From contig PFCY01000050.1 in assembly GCA_002763085.1 (NCBI GenBank), positions 1-17,324 on the forward strand: DNA of 17,324 nucleotides, given 5' to 3'. The notes under the pieces are model-generated. The model was not told the origin of the DNA, did not search any database, and worked only from the letters and a program-made list of their open reading frames with translations. Shown piece by piece: positions 6,120 through 13,745 of the stretch. Each line of letters opens with the position of its first letter. The stretch's first letter is position 1. This stretch comes from Candidatus Pacearchaeota archaeon CG10_big_fil_rev_8_21_14_0_10_32_14 (GTDB lineage Archaea > Nanobdellota > Nanobdellia > Pacearchaeales > GW2011-AR1). The translations under genes and the position numbers were made by a program.

Positions 6120-7429
6120 ACGAAGTCGAAAGCCTCCTCGTGTATATTCTTTTCTTTAACGCCTGCCTTTTTTAGCTTTTCTATAATTTCCTGCTTAAAA
6201 TTTTCTGGGCCACAAAGAAAAAATTCTTTTTCTCTAAATTTGCCGGCAAGATCGTAAATGTCTTTTATTTCGACATGACCTTTAACAGAAGAATTCCAGG
6301 GAATAAATTTAAAATTTTTATTGGCTGACGCGATGTCATTTAAGAGATTATATCCTACAAAATCTGTGTCGTCTTTTGCCGAGAAGATCATATCAACAGA
6401 ATATTCCCTATGATCCAACAATTCTTCGACCATTCCCAAAAATGGAGTTATTCCAATTCCTGCAGCGATCCAGACTTGGTTTTTACATTTATAGTTTTTG
6501 AAGTTAAATCGTCCGTAAGGTCCCTCAACGAAAACTTTGTCTCCAACTTTAAGATGTTCTAATTTATTTGTGAAGTCTCCAAGTTTTTTTATGATGACTT
6601 TGAGTTCTTTTGAATTTGATTTTGATGCAATTGAGAATGGATGAGCTTCTTTAGATAGGTTTTCATTATAAAATCTTAGGAATAAAAATTGGCCTGCGCT
6701 GTAATTTATCGGTTTATGGTCCGGAACCATGTTTATCTCAAAAAGATCTTTTGATTGATTTAAAGATGAAATCTTGTAAACAGCGTTTTTCATCATTCTG
6801 TCTTTTATGAATAATGAATAAGAAAATGCACCCAAGCCAATTATTGACACGGCGGTGGCATATAAATAATAACCCTCGAAAATATTATCTTGAGATATCG
6901 TACCTCTGATTAAAAAAATATGTAGGACTGCGAGGGCAAACATGAGACCTAAAAATTCGTGAGTGAATTTCCATCTATTATATTTCATCTTTGTAAATAG
7001 AGTTATAAAAATTAAAATAATCATTCCGATAATAGAGATTATCCCGAAGTTTACACTCCAGTAAGAACTTGGAAGAAGATATTCCGCTGCGCGATTAATT
7101 TCTTGCGGAATGAATTTCAAAACTAAGAATATTGGATGGAATAAAATAAATATTAACGCCATACCGCCGAGAATTCCGTGGACGATGTAAACTTTATCTA
7201 ATCCTCCAAAAATATCTTCTATGAATTTTATTCTTGTTGAAAGAACAAATGTTAAAGCGAACATCGTCATACCGACAAGACCGAAAAGTTCGCCTAGACT
7301 GTGGGTTATTTCTGCGTAAGAGGTTAAATCTTCAATACCAGGACCGTAAACAACCCAAAGATAAACAGGAAAGAAAGATACAATCAGGATGAACGCCCAT
7401 CCAAATATTTTTTTAGTTGTGTAATCCAT
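6116..7429 (-). CDS. NOX/ferric-reductase-like membrane flavocytochrome
   Basis: 437 residues. About six membrane helices in the first 210 residues carry two His pairs, His84-x13-His98 and His157-x12-His170, exactly the spacing that holds two b hemes in NADPH oxidases and ferric reductases. The cytosolic half has an FAD-binding barrel with HPFS (263-266) and GPYG (303-306), then an NAD(P)-binding domain with GIGITPF (324-330) and LCGP (405-408). It should pass electrons from NAD(P)H through FAD and two hemes across the membrane to ferric iron, oxygen or another acceptor; the acceptor is not determined by sequence. I chose ATG 7429 because it precedes the first helix with a charged start (MDYTTKK) and limits the overlap with the upstream ApbE gene to 17 bases; an earlier in-frame start at 7468 adds 13 residues. 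It overlaps the next gene by ATGA. Confidence 0.92.
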   Translation of the reverse strand: MDYTTKKIFGWAFILIVSFFPVYLWVVYGPGIEDLTSYAEITHSLGELFGLVGMTMFALTFVLSTRIKFIEDIFGGLDKVYIVHGILGGMALIFILFHPIFLVLKFIPQEINRAAEYLLPSSYWSVNFGIISIIGMIILIFITLFTKMKYNRWKFTHEFLGLMFALAVLHIFLIRGTISQDNIFEGYYLYATAVSIIGLGAFSYSLFIKDRMMKNAVYKISSLNQSKDLFEINMVPDHKPINYSAGQFLFLRFYNENLSKEAHPFSIASKSNSKELKVIIKKLGDFTNKLEHLKVGDKVFVEGPYGRFNFKNYKCKNQVWIAAGIGITPFLGMVEELLDHREYSVDMIFSAKDDTDFVGYNLLNDIASANKNFKFIPWNSSVKGHVEIKDIYDLAGKFREKEFFLCGPENFKQEIIEKLKKAGVKEKNIHEEAFDFV

Positions 7430-8273
7430 CTTTGACAATAAACTTATCAAAATTATTATAATACTCAACTTTTAAGCCTTTGTGGACGAGAATTACACTG
7501 GCGTGTTTGTTTTCAGAGATTATTTTTTTTCTTTGAGATTCATCTGAAACAAATAGTGCAGTTGAAAGGACATCAGCTAGAGTCAGAGTCGGAGAAATAA
7601 CAGAAACAGAGATTATATCTTGGGCATTTAATATGTGGGAGTTTTCGTAGGAATTGTAGAATTGATTATAATCTCCAGAAGTTGCTATAGCAATATCTTG
7701 AAGGTTTACATTGCAAAGGACTTTGTCTTTGTCACGAGGATGTTGAATCCCTAACTGATGATTTAATTTTCCGGATACGATAATATCTCCACGAGAGTCT
7801 ATTAAAAATTCAGTTATTCCTTTTGATTTTAAAAAATCTGAAATCTTATCTGTGATGTAACCTTTAGCTATGCTACCTAGATCTATCATTATATCTGGAT
7901 GATTCAGTGTTATTTTATTTCCGTCGATAATCATATCTTTTACACTTGTGTTATGAGAAGATAATTCCTGACCCGATTTTCTTTTTAGGATCTGCTTTCC
8001 AAGAGTTATATCATAACGTCCGAGAGTCAGATCATACATTGAAATCGCGTCTTTAATTACAAACAATAATTCGTCTGATACTTTTAGTTTCCTTTTTGAA
8101 TTTAATTTAGATAATTCGCTTTTCTTGTCATAGAAATTGAAAATATTTTGAAGACGCAATGCTTCTTTATATGAAGCATCAACTATTTTTTTTGCTTTTG
8201 CAAAATCTAAATCGTAAACTAAAATTTCAATTTCTGAATTAAAAAGTTTTTTGGTAAATGTGTGTTCTTGCAT
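7413..8273 (-). CDS. apbE: ApbE-like FMN transferase
   Basis: 286 residues, about the core length of the ApbE family (FAD:protein FMN transferase), which links FMN covalently to Thr/Ser of target proteins using FAD and Mg2+. Recognisable blocks: DLGSIAKGY (131-139; family DLGGIAKGY), LIDSRGDI (157-164; family NAGGD), ATSGDY (197-202), HILN (213-216; family HIIDP) and ADVLSTALFV (233-242). The glycine substitutions in the first two blocks and the missing Pro after HILN mark it as divergent. No signal peptide or lipobox is present, so it appears cytosolic, unlike many bacterial ApbE proteins. First gene of the leftward redox operon, with a TATA box giving a leaderless start. No protein in the window shows the DxxTGAT-type acceptor motif. 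Confidence 0.88.
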   Translation of the reverse strand: MQEHTFTKKLFNSEIEILVYDLDFAKAKKIVDASYKEALRLQNIFNFYDKKSELSKLNSKRKLKVSDELLFVIKDAISMYDLTLGRYDITLGKQILKRKSGQELSSHNTSVKDMIIDGNKITLNHPDIMIDLGSIAKGYITDKISDFLKSKGITEFLIDSRGDIIVSGKLNHQLGIQHPRDKDKVLCNVNLQDIAIATSGDYNQFYNSYENSHILNAQDIISVSVISPTLTLADVLSTALFVSDESQRKKIISENKHASVILVHKGLKVEYYNNFDKFIVKDGLHN

Positions 8274-8293
8274 AAATAAATGAGGTGTTGTAG

Positions 8294-8303
8294 ATTTATA
8301 TAA
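8294..8303 (-). promoter_or_regulatory. TATA box of the ApbE/flavocytochrome operon
   Basis: On the minus strand TTATATAAAT, centred about 25 bp before the ApbE ATG at 8273, giving a leaderless transcript for the three-gene operon. Confidence 0.65.
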
Positions 8304-8316
8304 TTATAGAAAAATC

Positions 8317-9354
8317 TTATTTTTGTCCCAAAACTTCAATCAAATCCATTGGAGATTTTGTATTGTGCCACTCGTTTGAAAGATTGAAAAAAGAAAAATG
8401 TTTGGGCTCTATGTCAGCATCTGATTGAAATGAAACGTCAAATCCAAATCCGGTTAAATCCGTTTGTCCTTGGAGTATAATGGGAGTTATTCCAACATTG
8501 TCTTCCCAAAAATCTTGAGAAAGATCGGTATTGTAAATCCCTCCAAAAATAAGTGGGATATCGGACTCGTTGGATTTAAAATTTATACTTAAATTAGGTT
8601 TGTAAGCCGGTTCTATTCTTTGATAACCTTGAGCGAAAGTATCTACGTTGTTATATTGGCCAACTGTATCAATCGTTAGATCATTATCTTTATAAAAAAC
8701 AAAATGGAAAAAAGATGGAATTTCTGGGGGGTTCCATATAATCTTGTCCGTCAATGTTTCATCAAAATAAATTTCTGCTCTTTGCATATCCCCCGCATCT
8801 CCAATTCCCCCTCTAAGCAATGGAACATCATTTAGATAATTGCTCGCGATTTTACAGAGATTCAAATCTCCAGTCTGAGCAGATAATAGTGAATCTAAAT
8901 TTACATTATATTCCCCAGTACCATCTATTATTCTTGAATTTTAATCAAAAGAAAAATCCATGTTAAACTGCCAATCTCCATAAGTTTGGTTTGTTGAGCG
9001 TGAAACTTTTCCGTGAACATTTACATCAACTCCATTTTCATCTGCAACGATTGAATCAATTGTCGTATTTTTTAAAACCGCCCCAGGAAGAAATGGCTGG
9101 ATATATAATGAAGAGCCCAATCCGTTGATATCGTCTCCGGGATGTGGTCTAATTACAAAAGCACCGTGATCGTTTAAGACAGATAAGAAATGCCGGTCAT
9201 CTTTTTTTACTTTATATTCTATAGCGCCAGTATTATTAATCAATTGCTGAATTGAATATTCTGCTGAAGCTGGAGCAGAAAAAAATGCTGAAGTAAAAAA
9301 TAATGGAAGGATGAATTTTGGAATAAGATCTATTTTAATATAAAGAGACTTTAT
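8317..9354 (-). pseudogene. Decayed gene for an exported beta-rich protein (internal stop, lost start)
   Basis: One continuous minus-strand frame of 346 codons broken by a single in-frame TAA at 8943-8941 (codon 138). The text reads smoothly across it: QFNMDFSFD, stop, NSRIIDGTGEYNVNLDSLL. The upstream part encodes a good signal peptide (KSLYIKIDLIPKFI, then LPLFFTSAFFSAPASA, cleavage before EYSIQQ) but has no ATG, GTG or TTG before it. The expected start is ATA at 9354-9352, in the position of a Met before Lys-Ser-Leu, and a CTATATAG element is centred 26.5 bp upstream of it, as for the leaderless neighbours. Two independent lesions argue for decay. The two halves could still be made from TTG codons (9243 and 8865), but the first would lack the signal peptide. 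The protein family is not recognised; both halves look beta-rich with no membrane helix. Confidence 0.72.
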
Positions 9355-9376
9355 TTTTTGTATATATAGATTATCA

Positions 9377-9384
9377 CTATATAG
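9377..9384 (-). promoter_or_regulatory. TATA element of the decayed gene
   Basis: CTATATAG (palindromic, so identical on the minus strand) is centred 26.5 bp from the ATA codon at 9354, matching the TATA-to-start spacing elsewhere in the window. Confidence 0.4.
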
Positions 9385-9473
9385 GATATAAAAGATATTT
9401 TTAAACCATTATTTTTTCACTACAACCGTGTACTCCTTTTTTATATTTCAAAATTATACGATTTTTAGAAAAG

Positions 9474-9481
9474 TTTAAAAA
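9474..9481 (+). promoter_or_regulatory. TATA box for the 9507 gene
   Basis: TTTAAAAA lies about 29 bp before ATG 9507, predicting a transcript start near 9503 with a leader of only a few bases. This supports ATG 9507 over the in-frame ATG at 9483, which would lie upstream of the transcript start. Confidence 0.5.
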
Positions 9482-9506
9482 GGTGTTATTTTATAGTGAT
9501 GACATA

Positions 9507-11342
9507 ATGAAAAATAAAAATTTTAATGGTTTGATTCTGTTCACTATTTTATTTGCAGTTATCGCGATGACCTCAATAATCTCTGCAAGTTCTATTACAG
9601 TGAACGGTCAGAATAATAATCTTGATGGAAATTTCTATATTCCATTTTCAACTGATGAAGCTGGAATTTATTTAGGCGAGTCACCTAATGGACCAGGACA
9701 AACACCCGAGACAAAAACTTTTTATGCTGGTGATGATGTTACTGGTTATTTAGTAGTGCCTGTGAAATTTAATGTACAAACTTCTGATACTATTGTTAAA
9801 GAAGATGGATTTATAGAAATGACTTTTTATGATATGGATTTTCCTGAAGAACAAAACTCAAACTTTTATAGAAAAGAATTAGTCGGAATTGTTGTTGCGA
9901 ATGATGGACCAGCAAGTCCAGAAAATATTGGAAATTGGCAATTGTCTGATGAGGTTTTGAAAAGAGCTATAAGTTATCTTAATTATGAACAATACCAAGA
10001 AGGAACGCAAACTTCAGATGTAAATAATAAAGTCATAACTTACAAAGTTCCATTCTCTGATTTGAAACAAGAAGATGGGCTAACGCTCCAGGAATTTGTA
10101 GATGATGTGAATTCAGACAAAGAATTTGTGGTTGTTTTCATTTTCAGATCAGACTTCCATGCTTTCAATGATATTACTTTAACAAATACTCCAGAATCAA
10201 TGAGCAATGTAAAGGTGACTTTCAAGACAACTTCTAATGCAAATTATGACTGTGAGGTTTATGATACCAGAGTAAATCAAATTATTTATCACGCTAATAA
10301 TAATGAATTGATGTGGAATGTTTGGGATGGCGGATTTGTAGAGAAGCATATTCTTTGTTATGGTAATGAATGGTATGAAGGTGGTCCGACACATGATTGG
10401 GGGATTTATAATGGAAATTTTATACCTGCACAAAATGTTGTTGCTGTCGGGACTAAAATAGGAGATTGGACAATGTCAGGACCGGATGGAATATGGATAA
10501 AAGACGATGGCGGAAATGACGATTCTTGCAAACTAATAAGATCAGTTACACTTGATGCAAACAATGAAGATGAGGTTGTTCAAGAAAATTCAATAAGAGG
10601 ACAAGGCTGGCAAAGTTATCCTAATAATCCAGTAAAGTTAAGTCAAACTTCAATAAATCAATTAGTCAATCCTATTTCACTTGATGAAGGGGAATATAAA
10701 GTCGTTATAAGTGATGGCGCTTGGAGTCAATGGGATAATGATATTGGAAACAGTGCGCCTTATGGAGGTGCTCCTGGACTTGCATGGACAAATTGGGCGA
10801 ATGTAGTTTATGATGATAATGATTTAACAATTTCAAAATTCGGAATCACAAATTTCTATTCGACTAAGCAAGAAGCAGAAAATGCAGGAAAAGGAGAAGA
10901 AGAAACTTTCGAACATGATGGCGGAAACATATACTTATTTTTAGACGACAGTCCAATTGATGATAATAGAGGAAGTGTGACTCTTGATTTATATGATTGC
11001 ACTGACACAGATGACGATGATGACGATGATTCAGATGATGATGGAAGAGATAATTTTCAAAGATTTGGATATGGAGGAATGTGTGAAGAGAATTGGGTTT
11101 TCGCAGACTGGAGTTCATGTGAAGATGGATTGCTTACTCAAACACGAAAAGGTGTAGATACAAATCAATGTGACATTGTAAATAGTGAAGTTCTTGAAGT
11201 CAGGGCTTGTGAAATGCAGGGACAAAATGAGAATGTGATTGTGAAGCCGGTAAAAAAACCGTTTCCTCTTTGGATATTAATTTTATTGATTACGATCATA
11301 GTATTAATTTTCTTGATCATCATCAAAATGATGGTTAGATGA
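9507..11342 (+). CDS. Large exported protein with TSP1-like module and C-terminal anchor
   Basis: 611 residues. Signal peptide MKNKNFNGLILFTILFAVIA, continuing to about residue 28 (MTSIISASS). A long Trp/Asn/Asp-rich, beta-type ectodomain follows (about 30-490; segments such as MWNVWDGGFVEKH, KIGDWTMSGPDGIWIKDD and ISDGAWSQWDND), then a run of Asp (about 496-512), a Cys/Trp module at 526-569 with the thrombospondin type 1-like pattern W..W-S-x-C-x-x-G-x-x-x-Q-T-R...C...C, and one membrane helix (about 587-608) ending KMMVR. Related Cys/Trp modules are common in surface proteins of these archaea. Likely an envelope or adhesion protein; the Asp tract suggests calcium binding or a flexible spacer. 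Start chosen from the TATA spacing and signal peptide. Confidence 0.85.
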   Translation: MKNKNFNGLILFTILFAVIAMTSIISASSITVNGQNNNLDGNFYIPFSTDEAGIYLGESPNGPGQTPETKTFYAGDDVTGYLVVPVKFNVQTSDTIVKEDGFIEMTFYDMDFPEEQNSNFYRKELVGIVVANDGPASPENIGNWQLSDEVLKRAISYLNYEQYQEGTQTSDVNNKVITYKVPFSDLKQEDGLTLQEFVDDVNSDKEFVVVFIFRSDFHAFNDITLTNTPESMSNVKVTFKTTSNANYDCEVYDTRVNQIIYHANNNELMWNVWDGGFVEKHILCYGNEWYEGGPTHDWGIYNGNFIPAQNVVAVGTKIGDWTMSGPDGIWIKDDGGNDDSCKLIRSVTLDANNEDEVVQENSIRGQGWQSYPNNPVKLSQTSINQLVNPISLDEGEYKVVISDGAWSQWDNDIGNSAPYGGAPGLAWTNWANVVYDDNDLTISKFGITNFYSTKQEAENAGKGEEETFEHDGGNIYLFLDDSPIDDNRGSVTLDLYDCTDTDDDDDDDSDDDGRDNFQRFGYGGMCEENWVFADWSSCEDGLLTQTRKGVDTNQCDIVNSEVLEVRACEMQGQNENVIVKPVKKPFPLWILILLITIIVLIFLIIIKMMVR

Positions 11343-11368
11343 ATTAGCGCCATTCTCTATCAAAAACT

Positions 11369-11378
11369 TAATAAATAA
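11369..11378 (+). promoter_or_regulatory. TATA box of the first pilin-like operon
   Basis: TTAATAAATA is centred about 24 bp before ATG 11397, predicting a leaderless transcript covering the three overlapping genes to 13443. Confidence 0.55.
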
Positions 11379-11396
11379 CTTTATTCTTGGTAATTA

Positions 11397-11897
11397 ATGT
11401 TTAATAATAGAAAAAAGGTGATCATAATCGGGGTTGTCCTGCTATCAGTAGTGGTTTTTGTTTTGATGTTCACATTTAATGTTTTTGGAATTAGAGAAAA
11501 TCATGTTAATCTAGATAAGATGATAAATTCTAATGGAGGAGTGATTTATTATGGGACGTATAATAACGAGAGTGAAGTTGGAGAAATACTAAAAAAATTT
11601 GAAACGGCATATTACTCAAATATTGCTTTCAATAAAAAAACATCTATAGTCTACGGAAACGAATTTTCTATCAATGTGGCTAGTTATGAAGAAGTGTCTG
11701 AGGGGAATATAAATTTATTACTGGGAAAGACAACGCAAACATTTAAATTAAATGATAACCAGTATTATATAAGAAAAATTACGCCTGAAGGCAACAAAGT
11801 CATTGTTATTGTTGAGGGAAAAGAATACGAATTTGATTTGAAAAAGGGGGAAAATGTTTATTTCATTATTGCACAAGATGATAAAAATTTAAAATGA
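11397..11897 (+). CDS. Membrane-anchored paralogue of the adjacent pilin-like protein
   Basis: 166 residues: basic start (MFNNRKK), one membrane helix (about 8-30), then an ectodomain. It lacks the class III signature (charged residues, Gly, then Gln/Leu before the hydrophobic stretch) seen in the next gene, so it is probably not processed by prepilin peptidase. Its ectodomain does resemble that of the next protein: VYGNEFSINVASYEEVSEG against VFGDKNKFIVATYDEYISG, and FDLKKGENVYFIIAQD against FDLNEGENFYFIISQD. It may be a non-polymerising anchor or assembly partner for the pilin (inference). The stop overlaps an ATG of the next gene (ATGA). Its own TATA box makes it the operon's first gene. 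Confidence 0.8.
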   Translation: MFNNRKKVIIIGVVLLSVVVFVLMFTFNVFGIRENHVNLDKMINSNGGVIYYGTYNNESEVGEILKKFETAYYSNIAFNKKTSIVYGNEFSINVASYEEVSEGNINLLLGKTTQTFKLNDNQYYIRKITPEGNKVIVIVEGKEYEFDLKKGENVYFIIAQDDKNLK

Positions 11898-11905
11898 GGA
11901 TATTG

Positions 11906-12568
11906 ATGAATAACAAAAGGGGACAGTTTTATCTTATAGCGGCGATAATAATAATTGCAATCATAGTCGGTTTTGCGGCGGTGACCAATTTCTATAAAAA
12001 AGGGGGTGTTGAAGAAAAAAAAATTTACTACCTTGCGAATGAACTTGATGTTGAAGGGAGTTATGTTATAGATTATAGTGTTTATAACAGCCAAGATTCT
12101 ACTGCTTTGCTAAGGACGTTTGCTGAAGAATATGGTAAATATGCCGGAGAGAATAGAAATATTTATTTTGTTTTTGGGGATAAAAATAAATTTATTGTTG
12201 CAACTTATGATGAATATATTTCTGGAACAATAGGATTTTCTGGAACTGGAACGGAATTGAATCAAGATATTCATGATAAAAATTTTAAGACCAAAACGTG
12301 TGATGCAACTAAGATAGATCAAGATGAAAATTGTGGACTCAATTCGGGTTCGGATACAATTCAATTTACAATAGACCAAGATGGTGAGAAAATTCCTTAT
12401 ACTTTTGATTTAAATGAAGGAGAAAATTTTTATTTTATAATAAGTCAAGATATTCCGGGAAGAGGAAGAATTGTTCTCGATAAGCCAACAAATGAAGGAG
12501 GAAGAATAAAATTAGCTCCATCTGGAAGTGAATCGAATGATGATGAGGGAGGAAGTAAGCCAAAATGA
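11906..12568 (+). CDS. Class III signal-peptide (pilin-like) protein
   Basis: 220 residues from ATG 11906 (MNNKRGQFYLIAA). The N-terminus is a classic archaeal prepilin: short basic leader NNKRG, predicted cleavage after Gly, then Gln-Phe-Tyr and a long hydrophobic helix (LIAAIIIIAIIVGFAAV) of the kind that packs into a pilus core. A GAGG about 8 bases upstream could serve as ribosome binding site and supports this start; an ATG at 11894 overlapping the previous stop would add 4 residues. The ectodomain is paralogous to the upstream protein with an insertion carrying two Cys (about 130-150) and a Gly/Ser/Asp-rich tail. Likely a structural or minor pilin. The stop overlaps the next start by ATGA. 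Confidence 0.85.
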   Translation: MNNKRGQFYLIAAIIIIAIIVGFAAVTNFYKKGGVEEKKIYYLANELDVEGSYVIDYSVYNSQDSTALLRTFAEEYGKYAGENRNIYFVFGDKNKFIVATYDEYISGTIGFSGTGTELNQDIHDKNFKTKTCDATKIDQDENCGLNSGSDTIQFTIDQDGEKIPYTFDLNEGENFYFIISQDIPGRGRIVLDKPTNEGGRIKLAPSGSESNDDEGGSKPK

Positions 12569-13443
12569 TGAAGAAAAAAGGATTGAGTGAAATGATGGGT
12601 TATGTCTTACTTATAAGTATAGGATTGATTCTCGCGTTTTTGGTTTTTGGTTTTTTGAAATCGCAAATCCCTAACGCGGCAAATGAAAAAAAATGTAACG
12701 ACGATACTTCAATAACTGTAAAGTCAGTAAAATGCATCGGCGGAAATATTGAATTGAATGTAAGAAATTCTGGGAAGCATAGAATAGATGATTTAATTAT
12801 TAAGGGAAGAACTTCAGATGTTGCGGGAAGGACGCTTGCAAATTTAGATTTATCTACGCCTGGATCTGGTGGTTTTGTGGCTTTGGGAGAAAATGAAGCG
12901 CAACATCCCGGAGGAGAACAGCTGATTACTTTGCCGTTTTATACAAGGTCTTGCACAGATATTGGAAGTGATTGCGATACTACTAATGATATTTGTGTCG
13001 GAAAAATAGATTGCAATAGAGTTAATGGTGTATCCGATATGGCTGAAAGACATGGGTTTTGTGATGCTTTGAGAATTAATGTGGGAGTAAATTGTGAATG
13101 GGTTCCTGATAATCCTGCTGTTCCAAATGGAAATGGTTTATGTAAAGGGATTGACACATGTGACAAATTAGGTTATGGGAGTGGCGATCCGGCAGATAAT
13201 CATTGTGCAGAAGCTGCTTTTATTGGATATTGTTGTGCTGATGGAACTGAACCTCCTATAAGCAATTCAAACGTATGTGGTGGAAATTATAAAACACATA
13301 AGGATTTTTACAAAGTCTTCCAACTTGAAATAAAACCTGAAAGGCAACAGCCTGATGCTCAAGGAAAAAATGAATCGGTCATTTGCAGTGATGCGGCGAT
13401 CACAATAGATGCTCCAGAGAATTGTTATCTGTATACGATTTAA
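12565..13443 (+). CDS. Class III signal-peptide protein with Cys-rich insert
   Basis: 292 residues. MMKKKG precedes LSEMMGYVLLISIGLILAFL, a class III (pilin/archaellin) signal with predicted cleavage after Gly6. A beta-type region follows (about 45-125; e.g. IELNVRNSGKHRIDDLIIKG, as in archaeal pilins), then a segment with many Cys residues (about 130-230; SCTDIGSDCDTTNDICVG, CNRVNG, GYCCADG) probably stabilised by disulfides, and a return to the beta domain (FYKVFQLEIKPE). The Cys-rich segment looks like a loop inserted into a pilin head domain. Third gene of the overlapping set; expected to be exported, trimmed and built into or onto a surface filament. Confidence 0.85.
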   Translation: MMKKKGLSEMMGYVLLISIGLILAFLVFGFLKSQIPNAANEKKCNDDTSITVKSVKCIGGNIELNVRNSGKHRIDDLIIKGRTSDVAGRTLANLDLSTPGSGGFVALGENEAQHPGGEQLITLPFYTRSCTDIGSDCDTTNDICVGKIDCNRVNGVSDMAERHGFCDALRINVGVNCEWVPDNPAVPNGNGLCKGIDTCDKLGYGSGDPADNHCAEAAFIGYCCADGTEPPISNSNVCGGNYKTHKDFYKVFQLEIKPERQQPDAQGKNESVICSDAAITIDAPENCYLYTI

Positions 13444-13518
13444 TTAGAATTCTTGGAATCTTAATTTAATGAGTTGTGACTTGATATGAATTATAGTCTT
13501 TCTAGTGAAATAGAAAAA

Positions 13519-13526
13519 TATTTAAA
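13519..13526 (+). promoter_or_regulatory. TATA box of the 13548-14524 cassette
   Basis: TATTTAAA is centred 25.5 bp before ATG 13548, giving a leaderless start there and placing the ATG at 13538 upstream of the transcript. Confidence 0.6.
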
Positions 13527-13530
13527 GGTG

Positions 13531-13550
13531 TTAGAACATGTTAGAACATG
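13531..13550. repeat. 10-bp tandem duplication with palindromic centre at the start codon
   Basis: TTAGAACATG occurs twice head to tail, the second copy ending in the start codon of the 13548 gene. The junction forms the 8-bp palindrome AACATGTT (13535-13542), lying between the TATA box and the transcript start. This is where a repressor would act; the AbrB-like domain of the cassette's own second protein is a candidate binder (inference). Confidence 0.7.
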
Positions 13551-13745
13551 AGTGATAGAAAACATATGAAGAAGATACGTGAGAAAAGAATTAAGTCCAT
13601 AAAAGAACAAATTAAAGATCATGAAGATAAAATTGATAAAGAAAAAGGAAGGTTCGATACTACTAAAGATTATTGGAAAAAGGAAATTGATGAAAAATTT
13701 GTCAAACAACTTGAGGAAGATGAAGATTATGTTGAGGAAAATTGA
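13548..13745 (+). CDS. Small charged coiled-coil protein of the AbrB-MNT cassette
   Basis: 65 residues, very rich in Lys, Glu and Asp, predicted almost wholly helical (MKKIREKRIKSIKEQIKD, then HEDKIDKEKGRF) and likely a coiled coil, ending in an acidic tail (EEDEDYVEEN). No membrane helix or catalytic motif. Its stop overlaps the ATG of the nucleotidyltransferase fusion by ATGA, so they are cotranslated. A small charged protein before a toxin-like gene is the usual arrangement for an antitoxin, but I recognise no antitoxin family. Start taken as the second of two ATGs in the tandem repeat because of the TATA spacing. Confidence 0.7.
   Translation: MSDRKHMKKIREKRIKSIKEQIKDHEDKIDKEKGRFDTTKDYWKKEIDEKFVKQLEEDEDYVEEN

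Noticed and set aside
8941..8943. Stop-codon reassignment to explain the in-frame TAA
   Set aside because: TAA, TAG and TGA all serve as normal stops of intact genes in the window, and the same gene also lacks a normal start codon, so decay is simpler.
10864..11118. Minus-strand His/Leu-rich frame opposite the Asp tract
   Set aside because: Antisense of the GAT/GAC-rich segment yields His/Leu/Ser-rich text; no independent support.
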